Positions 7,565 to 15,930 of a stretch of 64,000 bases of DNA are shown in pieces; the stretch's first letter is position 1; each line of letters starts with the position of its first letter. The notes below the pieces were generated by a model. That model did not search any database. It worked only from the letters and a program-made list of their open reading frames with translations, and was not told the origin of the DNA. Made by a program: the position numbers and the translations under genes. The stretch covers positions 62,001 through 126,000 of the forward strand of contig JBGALT010000002.1 of NCBI GenBank assembly GCA_044223665.1, in the 5' to 3' direction. The stretch is from JBBSAT01 sp044223665. Lineage in GTDB: Bacteria; Myxococcota_A; Polyangia; Polyangiales; Sandaracinaceae.

Positions 7565-8893
7565 ATGGCCATCGACATGACGACGAAGCGTGAAGGGGCG
7601 CGCCGCGCTTCGAAGCCCAAAGCGGAACGAGCGACTTCGAGCGCGGGCGAGGTCTCGGCCCCGACGCCGCTCGCGTCCCGCCGCAAGGTCCGCGTCGTCA
7701 GCGCGCCCGAGGTGATCGCGCCGGTCGTCGCCGAGCCGCGCGCGCTCGACGTCACCCCCCGCATCGACGCGCGTCGCACGACGGAAGGCGGCGACCTCGG
7801 ACTGCGCACGCCGGCCGCTCGGGGTGGCGCTCGCTCCCGCAGCCTCCGCTCCTTCGGGCCGAGCAGCTCGGCCCAGACCGAGCTCACGGTCGGCATCGCG
7901 TACGACCTGAAGGCGGACTTCGAGCGCGCGGCGCAGAAGATCGCGGGTGAGGCCGAGCTGCCCGAGGACGCGTTCGAGGAGTACGACTCCGAAGCGACCG
8001 TCACCGCGCTCGAGGACGCGCTCGCGTCGAACGGGTACCAGAGCCGCCGCCTCGGCTCGGGTCGGAACTTCCTCTCCCGCATCATGCAGGAGCCGGGCGA
8101 CATGGTGTTCAACATCGCCGAGGGCTACGGCACGCGCTCGCGCGAGGCGCACGTGCCGAGCGCGCTCGAGATGCTCGGCATCCCGTACACGCACTCCGAT
8201 CCGCTGACGCTCGCGCTCACGCTCGACAAGGCGATGGCCAAGCGCGTCGCCGCGGCGGCAGGCGTCCCCACGCCGCGCTTCGCGGTGGTCGAGCACGAGA
8301 GCGATGCTCGCGGTCTCGATCTCGCGTATCCGCGCATCGCCAAGCCCCTCTTCGAGGGCTCGAGCATGGGCATCCGCAAGCACTCGCGCGTGACGAACCA
8401 CGAGGACTTCATGGAGCTCATCACGGAGCTGCTCCGCCTCTACCGCGAGCCGGTCCTCGTCGAGGAGTTCGCGAGCGGCCCCGAGTTCACGGTCGGCATC
8501 CTCGGCACCGGCTCGGACGCCTCGGTCATCGGCGCGATGGAGATCGTGCCGCGCAACTGCTCGGCCGCCGAGTTCGTCTACTCGCTCGAGGTGAAGCGAA
8601 ACTACCTCGAGGAGGTCGCCTACCACGTGCCGCCCAAGCGCCCGACCGAGCTCGTGCGCCAGGTCGAGAACGTCGCGCTCGCGGCCTACCGCTCGCTCGG
8701 CTGCCGCGACGTCGGCCGCGTCGACGTGCGCCTCAGCGAGGACGGCGATCCGAAGTTCCTCGAGGTCAATCCGCTTCCCGGCCTGAACCCGGTCACGGGC
8801 GACCTCGTGATCCTCGCGCGCGGCAACGGCATCTCGTACCACGAGCTCATCGGCCGCATCGTCGAGAACGCGCGGGCGCGCCAGTCGATCTGA
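7565..8893 (+). CDS. D-Ala-D-Ala ligase-like ATP-grasp enzyme 1
   Basis: The 442-residue product has a disordered, Arg/Ala-rich N-terminal extension of about 110 residues, then a D-alanine-D-alanine-ligase-like ATP-grasp core. Landmarks are MVFNIAEGYGTRSREAHVPS (ligase N-domain), GIPYTHSDPLTLALTLDKAM (substrate and ATP lobe), RIAKPLFEGSSMGIRK (Lys and glycine loop), PVLVEEFASGPEFTVGIL and the metal-binding end DPKFLEVNPLPGLNP. Such enzymes join a carboxylate to an amine through an acyl phosphate. It is not the cell-wall Ddl: the specificity loops differ, and it is paired with a second ligase, a GNAT enzyme and an OPT transporter. The ATG at 7565 is preferred over the in-frame ATG at 7577. Confidence 0.85.
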   Translation: MAIDMTTKREGARRASKPKAERATSSAGEVSAPTPLASRRKVRVVSAPEVIAPVVAEPRALDVTPRIDARRTTEGGDLGLRTPAARGGARSRSLRSFGPSSSAQTELTVGIAYDLKADFERAAQKIAGEAELPEDAFEEYDSEATVTALEDALASNGYQSRRLGSGRNFLSRIMQEPGDMVFNIAEGYGTRSREAHVPSALEMLGIPYTHSDPLTLALTLDKAMAKRVAAAAGVPTPRFAVVEHESDARGLDLAYPRIAKPLFEGSSMGIRKHSRVTNHEDFMELITELLRLYREPVLVEEFASGPEFTVGILGTGSDASVIGAMEIVPRNCSAAEFVYSLEVKRNYLEEVAYHVPPKRPTELVRQVENVALAAYRSLGCRDVGRVDVRLSEDGDPKFLEVNPLPGLNPVTGDLVILARGNGISYHELIGRIVENARARQSI

Positions 8894-8981
8894 TCGAGCG
8901 CGCATCTCCGGATCGAGCCGGGATGGAAACGAGGGCGGCGTGCCTGCACGACCGCCCTCGCGCGTGTATGCTCGCGCGCGC

Positions 8982-10019
8982 GTGAACGCCCCCACCTCGC
9001 TCCGCGTCGCGATCTGTTACGACGGCACCGCCCTCGACGAGGGCATGGTGTTCGACGCCGCCGCGGGAGAGATGGTCGCCGTCGAGTCGATCCTCGACGT
9101 GGTGGTCGAGATCGAGACCGCGCTGGAGGCGCGCGGCCACCGGCCCACGCGGATGGTGCTCCCGGGCAACGACGCGCCGGCGCTGCTGCGGATGCTCGCC
9201 GACGCCGACTGCGACGTGATCTTCAACTTCGTCGAGAGCCTGCGCGGCGTGGCCGAGCTCGAGTCGGCGGTGCGCGGTGCGATGTCGGTGCGCGGTATCC
9301 CGGTGACCGGCGCCGGGCCCGAGGGCCTGGCCAACTGCCTCAGCAAGCCGCGCACGCGCGCGCTGCTCCGCGCGGCGGGTGTGCCCATCGCCGCGGGGTG
9401 TGTGATCGCCGGGCCGGACGACGACGCGAGCGAGCTGCCGCATCCGTGCATCGTCAAGCCCGCGGCCCAGGACGCCAGCCACGGCATCGATGCCGCGAGC
9501 GTGTGCACGACGCCCGCCGAGACGAAGGCACGCGCGCTCAAGCTCATCGAGCGCGGCCTCGGGCCGGCGCTCGTCGAGCAGTTCGTCGACGGGCGCGAGT
9601 ACAACGTCTCGATGGTCGAGCTCGTCCAGGGCGGCCAGCGCACGCTGAAGACCTTGCCCATCGCCGAGATCACCTTCGACGGCTACCCGGAGGGCGTGCC
9701 GAAGATCCTCACGTACGCCGCCAAGTGGGACCACGACACGGCCGAGTACAAGGGCTCGGTCTCGGTCGAGGCGAAGGACCTTCCCGGCGCGCTCCGCGCC
9801 GAGCTCTCGCGTCACGCCAACGCGGCGTTTCGCGCGCTCGGCCTCTCGGGCTACGGCCGTGTCGACTTCCGCGTCGATCGCGAGGGCCGACCCTTCGCCG
9901 TGGACGTGAACCCCAACCCCGACTTCTCGCGCGGCGCGGGCTTCCACCTCGCCGGTGAGCGCGCCGGCTACGCGTACGAGGACCTCGTCGAGCTCGTCGT
10001 CCGCGCCGCGCAGCCATGA
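8982..10019 (+). CDS. D-Ala-D-Ala ligase-like ATP-grasp enzyme 2
   Basis: The 345-residue product (GTG start, VNAPTSLRVAICYDG) is a second complete ATP-grasp ligase, divergent from its upstream neighbour. Key segments are IFNFVESLRGVAELESAVRG, GIPVTGAGPEGLANCLSKPRT, CIVKPAAQDASHGIDAAS, PALVEQFVDGREYNVSMVEL and the Mg-binding end FRVDREGRPFAVDVNPNPDF. Its gene lies 88 bp after the first ligase and overlaps the GNAT gene by 4 bp (ATGA), so these are one transcription unit. Two such ligases in series suggest successive amide bonds on a small amino-acid-derived product. The substrate cannot be deduced from sequence. Confidence 0.85.
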   Translation: MNAPTSLRVAICYDGTALDEGMVFDAAAGEMVAVESILDVVVEIETALEARGHRPTRMVLPGNDAPALLRMLADADCDVIFNFVESLRGVAELESAVRGAMSVRGIPVTGAGPEGLANCLSKPRTRALLRAAGVPIAAGCVIAGPDDDASELPHPCIVKPAAQDASHGIDAASVCTTPAETKARALKLIERGLGPALVEQFVDGREYNVSMVELVQGGQRTLKTLPIAEITFDGYPEGVPKILTYAAKWDHDTAEYKGSVSVEAKDLPGALRAELSRHANAAFRALGLSGYGRVDFRVDREGRPFAVDVNPNPDFSRGAGFHLAGERAGYAYEDLVELVVRAAQP

Positions 10020-10501
10020 GCGAGCTGGGGCTGCGCGCGCTCGCGCCCGTCGATCGCACGGCGATCGAAGCGATCGTGCGCGCGGTCGAGCGCTTTCCCG
10101 AGCCCGAGGTGCAGATCGCGCTCGAGCTCGTCGACCTCGGCCTCGCCGAGGACGCGAAGGGCTACCTCTTCGTGATCGCCGAGCGCGACGCGCGCGTCGC
10201 TGGCTACGCGTGCTGGGGGCGCGCGTCGATGAGCCCCGGGGTGTTCGACCTCTACTGGATCGTCGTCGATCCGCGCGTGCACGGCGGCGGCGTGGGCCGC
10301 GCGCTGCTCGCGCACGTCGAGCGGGAGGTGCGCCGCGAGGATGGGCACACGCTCCTCATCGAGACCGAGGGCAGCCCGCTCTACGCGGCAGCGCGCCGCT
10401 TCTATCTCGCGGCAGGCTACCTCGAGGCCGGCCGCATCGCCGACTACTACGGCGACGGCAAGGACAAGGTCCTCTACACGAAGAGACTCGATCGCCCATG
10501 A
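10016..10501 (+). CDS. GNAT-family N-acetyltransferase
   Basis: The 161-residue product is a single GNAT domain: strands and helices through YLFVIAERDARVAGYACWGR, then the acetyl-CoA-binding motif A, WIVVDPRVHGGGVGRALLAH (R87-x-x-G-G-G-V-G), and the C-terminal AARRFYLAAGYLEAGRIADYY with the Tyr often acting as general acid. It overlaps both neighbours by 4 bp, so it is translationally coupled to the second ligase and the Cys-cluster protein. The likely role is acylation of an amine on the ligase product, or self-protection; this is inferred from position only. Confidence 0.85.
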   Translation: MSELGLRALAPVDRTAIEAIVRAVERFPEPEVQIALELVDLGLAEDAKGYLFVIAERDARVAGYACWGRASMSPGVFDLYWIVVDPRVHGGGVGRALLAHVEREVRREDGHTLLIETEGSPLYAAARRFYLAAGYLEAGRIADYYGDGKDKVLYTKRLDRP

Positions 10502-11037
10502 CGAAGAAGTCGCTGCCGCTCGCCATCACCAACGCCGCGACGGCGAAGTTCCAGTGCGTGTTCCCCACGTGTGGCGGGCTCTGCTGTCGCCAGAGCCGCC
10601 CGCCCGTCGAGCCGGGCGAGGCGAAGGTCATCGCGAAGGTGCTGCCGAAGGTGATCGACCAGCTGCGCCCGGGCGCGCGCAAGGCCATCGAGAAGCGCGG
10701 CTTCCTCACCAAGCGCGTGAAGAGCCGCCGCCAGATGCTCGCCATCCACGACGCGTACTGCGTCTTCTACAACGAGGGCTGCGTGCTCTACCGGCTCGGC
10801 GCGCTCGAGGGCGACACCACGAAGTACAAGCCCTGGGTGTGCACCGCGTTCCCGCTCGACACCGACGCGAAGGGGAACTGGGAAGTGCGGCAGTGGGGCA
10901 ACAAGGGCGAAGAGTGGGATCTCTTCTGCCTCGACCCGAAGGCCTCGAAGAAGAAGGCCGTCGGTACGCTCGGCCTGGAGCTCGACTTCGTCGCGTCGCT
11001 CGAGACGCCCAAGCAGCGCTGGAGGTTCCGCAGATGA
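10498..11037 (+). CDS. Cys-cluster protein of the YkgJ/DUF3109 type
   Basis: The 179-residue product has an N-terminal cluster C20-x4-C25-x3-C29-C30 (CVFPTCGGLCCRQ). More Cys follow in YCVFYNEGCVLYR, PWVCTAF and LFCLDPK, a spacing typical of YkgJ/DUF3109 proteins, which are predicted to bind zinc or an iron-sulfur centre. The rest is basic (PKVIDQLRPGARKAIEKRG). It overlaps the GNAT gene and the transporter gene by 4 bp each. Its constant coupling here suggests a metal-dependent step or a metal-handling role in the same pathway; it could also be an oxidoreductase. Confidence 0.75.
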   Translation: MTKKSLPLAITNAATAKFQCVFPTCGGLCCRQSRPPVEPGEAKVIAKVLPKVIDQLRPGARKAIEKRGFLTKRVKSRRQMLAIHDAYCVFYNEGCVLYRLGALEGDTTKYKPWVCTAFPLDTDAKGNWEVRQWGNKGEEWDLFCLDPKASKKKAVGTLGLELDFVASLETPKQRWRFRR

Positions 11038-12794
11038 GCGAGCTCGACACGACCACGCCCGAGACCCCGGCGAGCGAGCTCGCGGAGACGGGCGCCGCGC
11101 CGGTTCCCGACGCGCCCGAAGAGAAGAAGCCGGTTCCGAACGGCCTCACGCCGCGCGCGCTGATCGCGGGCTTCATCCTCTCGCTCGTCCTCTGCGGCGT
11201 GAACTCCTACCTCACGCTGAGCTTCGGCGTGATCGAGGAAGGCCCGACGATCGCGGCGCTCTTCTTCTTCGCGTTCTTCTTCCTCTCTTCGACGAAGATC
11301 AACTCGAGCGAGATGGCGATCGTCGCCACGATGGGCTCGGCCGGCGGCTCGCTCGGCTTCATCACGAACTTCTACGCCGCCGAGGCGATGGCTGCCTCGC
11401 CGTACTCGTTCTGGCAGATGGCGGGCTTCTCGGTTGTCACCTCGCTGGTCGGGCTCGTCTTCGTGATCCCGCTGCGCCAGCTCCTCATCCTCAAAGAAAA
11501 GCTCCCGTGGCCCGGGAGCAAGGCCGTCGAGAGCGTCATCCGCGCGCTGGTCGAGCACGGCGATCCCAAGCAGCCCTACATCCTGCTCGTCACCTGCGTG
11601 ACCATGATCGCCTACGTCGTCCTCAACGACGAGGACGGCTATGGCCTTGTCCCTTCGGGCACCGAGGTCGCCATCGCGGGCCTGGGCGCGTTCGGCGCGG
11701 CGATCGCCTGGTCGCCCTTCGCGATCGGCGGCGCCTACCTCATGGGCTTCCGCACCTGCGTCGGCTTCCTGTTCGGGGCCACCGCGCTGCTCGTGCTCGC
11801 GCCGCACCTGCCCGAGCCCGGGGCGCCGCACCACTACGTCTGGCCCGGCATCGGGTTCCTCGTCGCCGCGGGCCTCACGCAGATGGCGCTGCAGGGCAAG
11901 ACGATCGTGCAGTCGATGAAGTCGCTCTTCGCGCGTGGCGGGACGGACGACGACGATCCGATCATGCCCGGGCGCTGGTTCGCGATCTTCACCGGGATCG
12001 CGCTGGTCGTGGCCGCGGTGTTCTCGTGGTTCGGCCTCGGCCTCTCCTTCGTCATCACGGTGCTGCTCATCGTCGTCGGTGGGTTCCTCCAGAACGTGAT
12101 CGCGACGCGCGCCGCCGCGCAGACCGCGTTCAACCCCGCGCGCGTGATGGGCATCCTGCTCCAGGGCGTGACGGCCCTCGCCGGCGGCACCGGCGCGGCG
12201 CAGAACCTCGCCGGCGCTGGCTTCGTCGCCGGCTCGGGCGCGCAGGCCGGCGTGCTCACGGGCGATCTCGCCTACGGCCGCTGGCTGCGCGTGCCCTCGC
12301 GCTGGCAGTTCTGGACCCAGATCGTCACCGTCGTCCCGTGCTCGCTCGTCTCGGCGTGGGTGTTCCAGCAGATCCTCGCGCAGCAGGGCGGGCAGATGAC
12401 GATCGAGGGGGAGGGCCTGCCGGCGCCGGTCGCGAAGATGTGGGCCGCGACCGCGCTCATCTTCTCCGGCCAGGCGGAGATGCCGCCCTTCGCCTACCAG
12501 GCGATGGCGATCGGCGGCGTGGTCGGCTGCGCGTTCGTGCTCCTCGAGCAGAACGAGAAGCTCGAGAAGTGGCTCCCGAGCTCGACCGGCATGGGCCTCG
12601 GGCTCGTCCTGCCGATCGCCTACGGCTGGTCGTTCTTCCTCGGGGGTCTGCTCTTCGTGATCGCCGAGAGGCTCTTCAAGGTGCGCGAGGTCTCGCTCAC
12701 CACGTTCGCCGTCGGGTGCATCGTGGCCGAGGGCATCGGCGGCGTGCTCAAGCCGCTCCTCGCGGTGCTCGGGCTGATGCCGCACGGCGGATAG
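11034..12794 (+). CDS. OPT-family (oligopeptide/metal-chelate) transporter
   Basis: The 586-residue integral membrane protein has an acidic Pro/Glu-rich N-tail of about 40 residues, then some 12-14 hydrophobic segments starting ALIAGFILSLVLCGVNSYLT. OPT-type features include KINSSEMAIVATMGSAGGS and an alternation of long helices and loops through GTGAAQNLAGAGFVAGSGAQAG. OPT proteins move oligopeptides, glutathione or metal chelates such as metal-nicotianamine (YSL branch), coupled to protons. It closes a five-gene operon, so it probably imports or exports the ligase product or its metal complex. Its 3' end overlaps the convergent radical SAM gene by 47 bp. Confidence 0.85.
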   Translation: MSELDTTTPETPASELAETGAAPVPDAPEEKKPVPNGLTPRALIAGFILSLVLCGVNSYLTLSFGVIEEGPTIAALFFFAFFFLSSTKINSSEMAIVATMGSAGGSLGFITNFYAAEAMAASPYSFWQMAGFSVVTSLVGLVFVIPLRQLLILKEKLPWPGSKAVESVIRALVEHGDPKQPYILLVTCVTMIAYVVLNDEDGYGLVPSGTEVAIAGLGAFGAAIAWSPFAIGGAYLMGFRTCVGFLFGATALLVLAPHLPEPGAPHHYVWPGIGFLVAAGLTQMALQGKTIVQSMKSLFARGGTDDDDPIMPGRWFAIFTGIALVVAAVFSWFGLGLSFVITVLLIVVGGFLQNVIATRAAAQTAFNPARVMGILLQGVTALAGGTGAAQNLAGAGFVAGSGAQAGVLTGDLAYGRWLRVPSRWQFWTQIVTVVPCSLVSAWVFQQILAQQGGQMTIEGEGLPAPVAKMWAATALIFSGQAEMPPFAYQAMAIGGVVGCAFVLLEQNEKLEKWLPSSTGMGLGLVLPIAYGWSFFLGGLLFVIAERLFKVREVSLTTFAVGCIVAEGIGGVLKPLLAVLGLMPHGG

Positions 12795-13623
12795 CCACCA
12801 GCGTCCCGCAGCCGCCGTTCGCCTCGAGGCGGGCCTGGCTCGACATCCGAACCGTCAGGCCCCGGAGCGCGAGGCGCGCGTAGATGGCCTCGTAGCGCGC
12901 GCGGTCGACGCCCCGGTGCGCGCTCGTGGGCACCGGGTTGTGCGCGTAGAGGTGCACCGCGAGCCCGAGCGGCTGGGCGCGGACGGCGAACGCGTCGAGC
13001 TCGGCGTCGTCGTCGTTCTCGCCGGCGATCACGAGGTAGGCGAGCGCGATCTTCTTCCGGCGCTTTCGCGGCAGCGATGGCACGCGCGCCGCGAGCACCG
13101 CGAACAAGCCCTCGAGCGGCGGGCCGCCGGGGACCATCTTCGCACGCACGGGCTCGGTGCCCGCGTGCACGCTGATCGTGATCCCGTTGTGGAGCGGCGC
13201 CTCGCTCGAGAGCCAGCCCTCGAGGCGCGGCAAGGGGCCCCCGCTCGTGGTGATCGAGGCGGGCGTTCCGCGCGCATGGCAGCGGCGCACCACCTCGCGG
13301 CTCGCCTCGTTCGCGTGGAGCGGCTCACCGCTACCCGAGAGCGTCACCCGCACGATCGTGTGGCGCGCCTCGAGCAGCGCCAGCATCGCCATCGACTCGT
13401 CGACCGTCACGCTCCGCGAGAGACCGCTCGCGCCCGAGGCACAGAACGGACAGCGCACGCCGCAGCCGACCTGGGTCGACAAGCAGGCGGTATCGCCTCG
13501 GTACACGACGGCCTCGACCTCGGCCCCATCGCTCATCCGCATCACGTAGCGAACGTTGCCGCCCGGCTCGGACCCGACGGTCCGCACGATCGCGGCAGCG
13601 GCGCCGTCCGCGCTCGCCTCCAT
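12748..13623 (-). CDS. Minimal RlmN/Cfr-like radical SAM methyltransferase
   Basis: The 291-residue product carries the RlmN signature: C47 in TACLSTQVGC (equivalent of the first catalytic Cys), the CxxxCxxC cluster ligands C54, C58 and C61 (GCGVRCPFC), SGSGEPLHAN, ISVHAGTEPVRAKMVP and a C-terminal C272 in NGGCGTL matching the methyl-carrying Cys of the family. RlmN methylates C2 of A2503 in 23S rRNA and A37 of some tRNAs. Here the usual N-terminal accessory domain of about 70-100 residues is missing, so the substrate may differ. The ATG overlaps the stop of the upstream lipoprotein gene (13623), indicating co-transcription. Confidence 0.8.
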   Translation of the reverse strand: MEASADGAAAAIVRTVGSEPGGNVRYVMRMSDGAEVEAVVYRGDTACLSTQVGCGVRCPFCASGASGLSRSVTVDESMAMLALLEARHTIVRVTLSGSGEPLHANEASREVVRRCHARGTPASITTSGGPLPRLEGWLSSEAPLHNGITISVHAGTEPVRAKMVPGGPPLEGLFAVLAARVPSLPRKRRKKIALAYLVIAGENDDDAELDAFAVRAQPLGLAVHLYAHNPVPTSAHRGVDRARYEAIYARLALRGLTVRMSSQARLEANGGCGTLVAIRRAASARAPRGAA

Positions 13624-14261
13624 CAGTAGACCGTCCCGCCCCCGCTGTCCCACACGCGCACGAGGTAGGTGCGCGGCGCGCTCGTCGAGCCGGCCGAGAT
13701 CTTGGCGATGGGGCGGCTCGCGTCGGCGTCGTTGATGCAGCCGGCCGCCGAGTACATGTCCGAGAGCAGCGAGCTGTCGAGGTAGCTGCCGGTCTGGTCG
13801 CGCCAGCCCGTGTCCTGCACCGCGAATGCGCGCGTCAGGCGGTGCTCGATCTCGGCGATCGTCGGCTCCGAGCAGTCGTTTTCCAGGTCCTCCACCGAGA
13901 GCAAGCTCGGTGGAAGCCCGGTCGGATCTTTCGGTCCGGTCCCGAGCGCCGCGGATGCGAGCCGGCACGCGGGCCCACCCGGTGTCTGGCACCAGAGGTA
14001 GACGCCTCCGATCGACGGTTCCTCGGCGAGGGGTACATCCTCCGACATCGGCGTACTGTCTTCGACGATCCCCAGCACCTCGGAGTGGCCTTGCTGGTTG
14101 TCGGAGACCGGCAGTGGCTCGGCGCGCGGGCGCACGACGGCCACGGTGCTCGCCCCGCAAGCACTGGACAACGCGAACGAAAGCACCAGAAGTGCGTAAC
14201 GCGAGCGGTCGGCTGCCCGAAGCACGAGGGGAGCATAGCGCGCGGGCGGTCGTGGTCTCAT
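13623..14261 (-). CDS. Predicted lipoprotein, unknown function (212 aa)
   Basis: A long basic n-region (MRPRPPARYA...DRSRYALLVL) leads to a lipobox, LSSAC, with Cys35. The mature domain is acidic and has four Cys (LWCQTP, PACRL, NDCSEP, AGCIND), probably two disulfides, with a segment VEDLENDCSEPTIAEIEHRL likely helical. No family is recognised. It is the first gene of a two-gene unit with the RlmN-like enzyme (stop and start overlap) and its start overlaps the longest possible start of the divergent kinase. Confidence 0.6.
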   Translation of the reverse strand: MRPRPPARYAPLVLRAADRSRYALLVLSFALSSACGASTVAVVRPRAEPLPVSDNQQGHSEVLGIVEDSTPMSEDVPLAEEPSIGGVYLWCQTPGGPACRLASAALGTGPKDPTGLPPSLLSVEDLENDCSEPTIAEIEHRLTRAFAVQDTGWRDQTGSYLDSSLLSDMYSAAGCINDADASRPIAKISAGSTSAPRTYLVRVWDSGGGTVY

Positions 14262-14355
14262 GGAACCCTCGGACTCGGATGGGACATCGACGTTGGGTGA
14301 TTCGTTCCGCGAAGAGCGATCTTCCCGGCCTTCCCACTCGTATGCCCGTTCGTCG

Positions 14356-15903
14356 ATGACGAGCGTGCTTCTCGAGCGGACCGCGTCGGCCGACGCCGAT
14401 CTGCGGGTGACCGCCGTCTCCGACCTGCCGCGCGTGGAGCAGGATCACGACGTCCCAGAGGCCGGCAGCGTGGTCGACGAGCGCTACGAGATCACGGGCC
14501 TGCTCGGCGAGGGCGGCATGGGCCACGTGCTCTCGGCGCGGCACGTCGTGCTCGGCCAGCGCCTGGCGATGAAGGTCCTGCGTCGCGAGATGACGCGCGA
14601 CGAGGAGATCGTCGAGCGCTTTCGGCGCGAGGCCAAGGCGGCCAGCGCGATCGGGCACGCCGGCATCGTGGCCGTGAAGGACTTCGGCACGCTCCCGAGC
14701 GGCGCCAGCTACTTCGTCATGGAGCACGTCGAAGGCAAGGGCCTCTACGACACGCTCCGCGAGAGCGGACCCTTCTCGGTGGCGCGCGCCGTGGACGTCG
14801 TTCGTCAGATGGCCGACGCCCTCGGAGCGGCGCACGCCGCAGGCATCGTCCACCGTGACGTCAAGCCGGAGAACGTGATCCTCGCGAGCTTCCACGGTCG
14901 GCCCGATCACGTGAAGATCCTCGACTTCGGCATCGCCAAGCTCGACTTCGCCTCGCGCCTCTCCGGGGCGCATCGCGTGCTCGGCACGCCCGCCTACATG
15001 TCGCCCGAGCAGACGCGGGGCGAGTCGCTCGATGCCCGCACCGACGTGTACTCCCTCGGCATCGTCCTCTACGAGCTGCTCGCGGGCGATCCGCCCTTCG
15101 ATCATCCGCTGCCCCTCGAGGTGCTCCGGATGCAGATCCAGACGCCCGCGCCTTCGGTGAAGCTCGTCCGGCCGGACGTGCCCGACGCGCTCGCCGAGCT
15201 GATCGCGCGCTGTCTCGAGAAGAGCCCGGCGGCCCGCCCGCCAAGCATGGCGGCGCTGATCGCGGCGCTCTCTCCGTTCGCCGGAGCGCGGGCAGCGGGC
15301 CGCTCTCTCTCGCCGGCGCCGGCCGCAGCGGGCGAGGTGCCGGCCGCGGTCTCGTCCGAGCCGGCGCGCGCCGCGTTCGCCCAGGCGATCACGCTCTCGC
15401 AGCCGGGGCTCGTCGCAGCGCCCCCGCTCGAGTCTCCTGCCTCCTCCCGAGGCGCGTCGCGGGCGACGTGGCTCGTCGGCGCCGGGCTCTTCGCGATCGG
15501 CGTGGCGACCCTCGCGGCGGCCGGGGGCATCCTCGCCGGTGGGCGAGCGAGCAGCCCGCGCTCGCCCTCGGGAAGCGCGCCGGCACCGAGCATCGTGGTC
15601 GAGGGGACCGTGACGGCGCTCGCCGCGCCGAGCGTGCCGTCGACGCCCGACGCCGCCCTCGAGCCTGGGCGGGTGGTCGAGGCGGTCGCGCCCGCGGCGC
15701 CGGCGCCCGCGGCGCCGGCGCCCGTCGCGAGCTCACCCGTGTCCACCACCGTCCCGGCCCACCCGCACGCTCACGTGCCGGCGCACCCCGTGCTCGAGCC
15801 GCCGCCCTCGGAGCTCACGGCTCCGCCGCCCGCCGCCGTGGCTCCGCCGCCGGCGCCGGCGCATCCGACGATCCGCGTGATCGATCCCTGGGACGCTCCC
15901 TGA
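14356..15903 (+). CDS. Ser/Thr protein kinase, single TM, Pro-rich tail
   Basis: The 515-residue product is a PknB-like eukaryotic-type kinase. The kinase domain runs from about residue 44 to 300, with G-loop GEGGMG (51-56), Lys73 in AMKVL, catalytic HRDVKPEN (167-174), DFG (190-192) and the activation segment GTPAYMSPEQ. A linker follows, then one TM helix at about 374-400 (WLVGAGLFAIGVATLAAAGG) and an Ala/Pro-rich periplasmic tail of about 110 residues with no sensor domain. The ATG at 14356 is chosen as the most economical; an in-frame ATG at 14260 is possible. Myxobacteria carry many such kinases, and the target is unknown. Confidence 0.93.
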   Translation: MTSVLLERTASADADLRVTAVSDLPRVEQDHDVPEAGSVVDERYEITGLLGEGGMGHVLSARHVVLGQRLAMKVLRREMTRDEEIVERFRREAKAASAIGHAGIVAVKDFGTLPSGASYFVMEHVEGKGLYDTLRESGPFSVARAVDVVRQMADALGAAHAAGIVHRDVKPENVILASFHGRPDHVKILDFGIAKLDFASRLSGAHRVLGTPAYMSPEQTRGESLDARTDVYSLGIVLYELLAGDPPFDHPLPLEVLRMQIQTPAPSVKLVRPDVPDALAELIARCLEKSPAARPPSMAALIAALSPFAGARAAGRSLSPAPAAAGEVPAAVSSEPARAAFAQAITLSQPGLVAAPPLESPASSRGASRATWLVGAGLFAIGVATLAAAGGILAGGRASSPRSPSGSAPAPSIVVEGTVTALAAPSVPSTPDAALEPGRVVEAVAPAAPAPAAPAPVASSPVSTTVPAHPHAHVPAHPVLEPPPSELTAPPPAAVAPPPAPAHPTIRVIDPWDAP

Positions 15904-15930
15904 CGCACGCGCAGGGTCGGGTCGGGCTCT

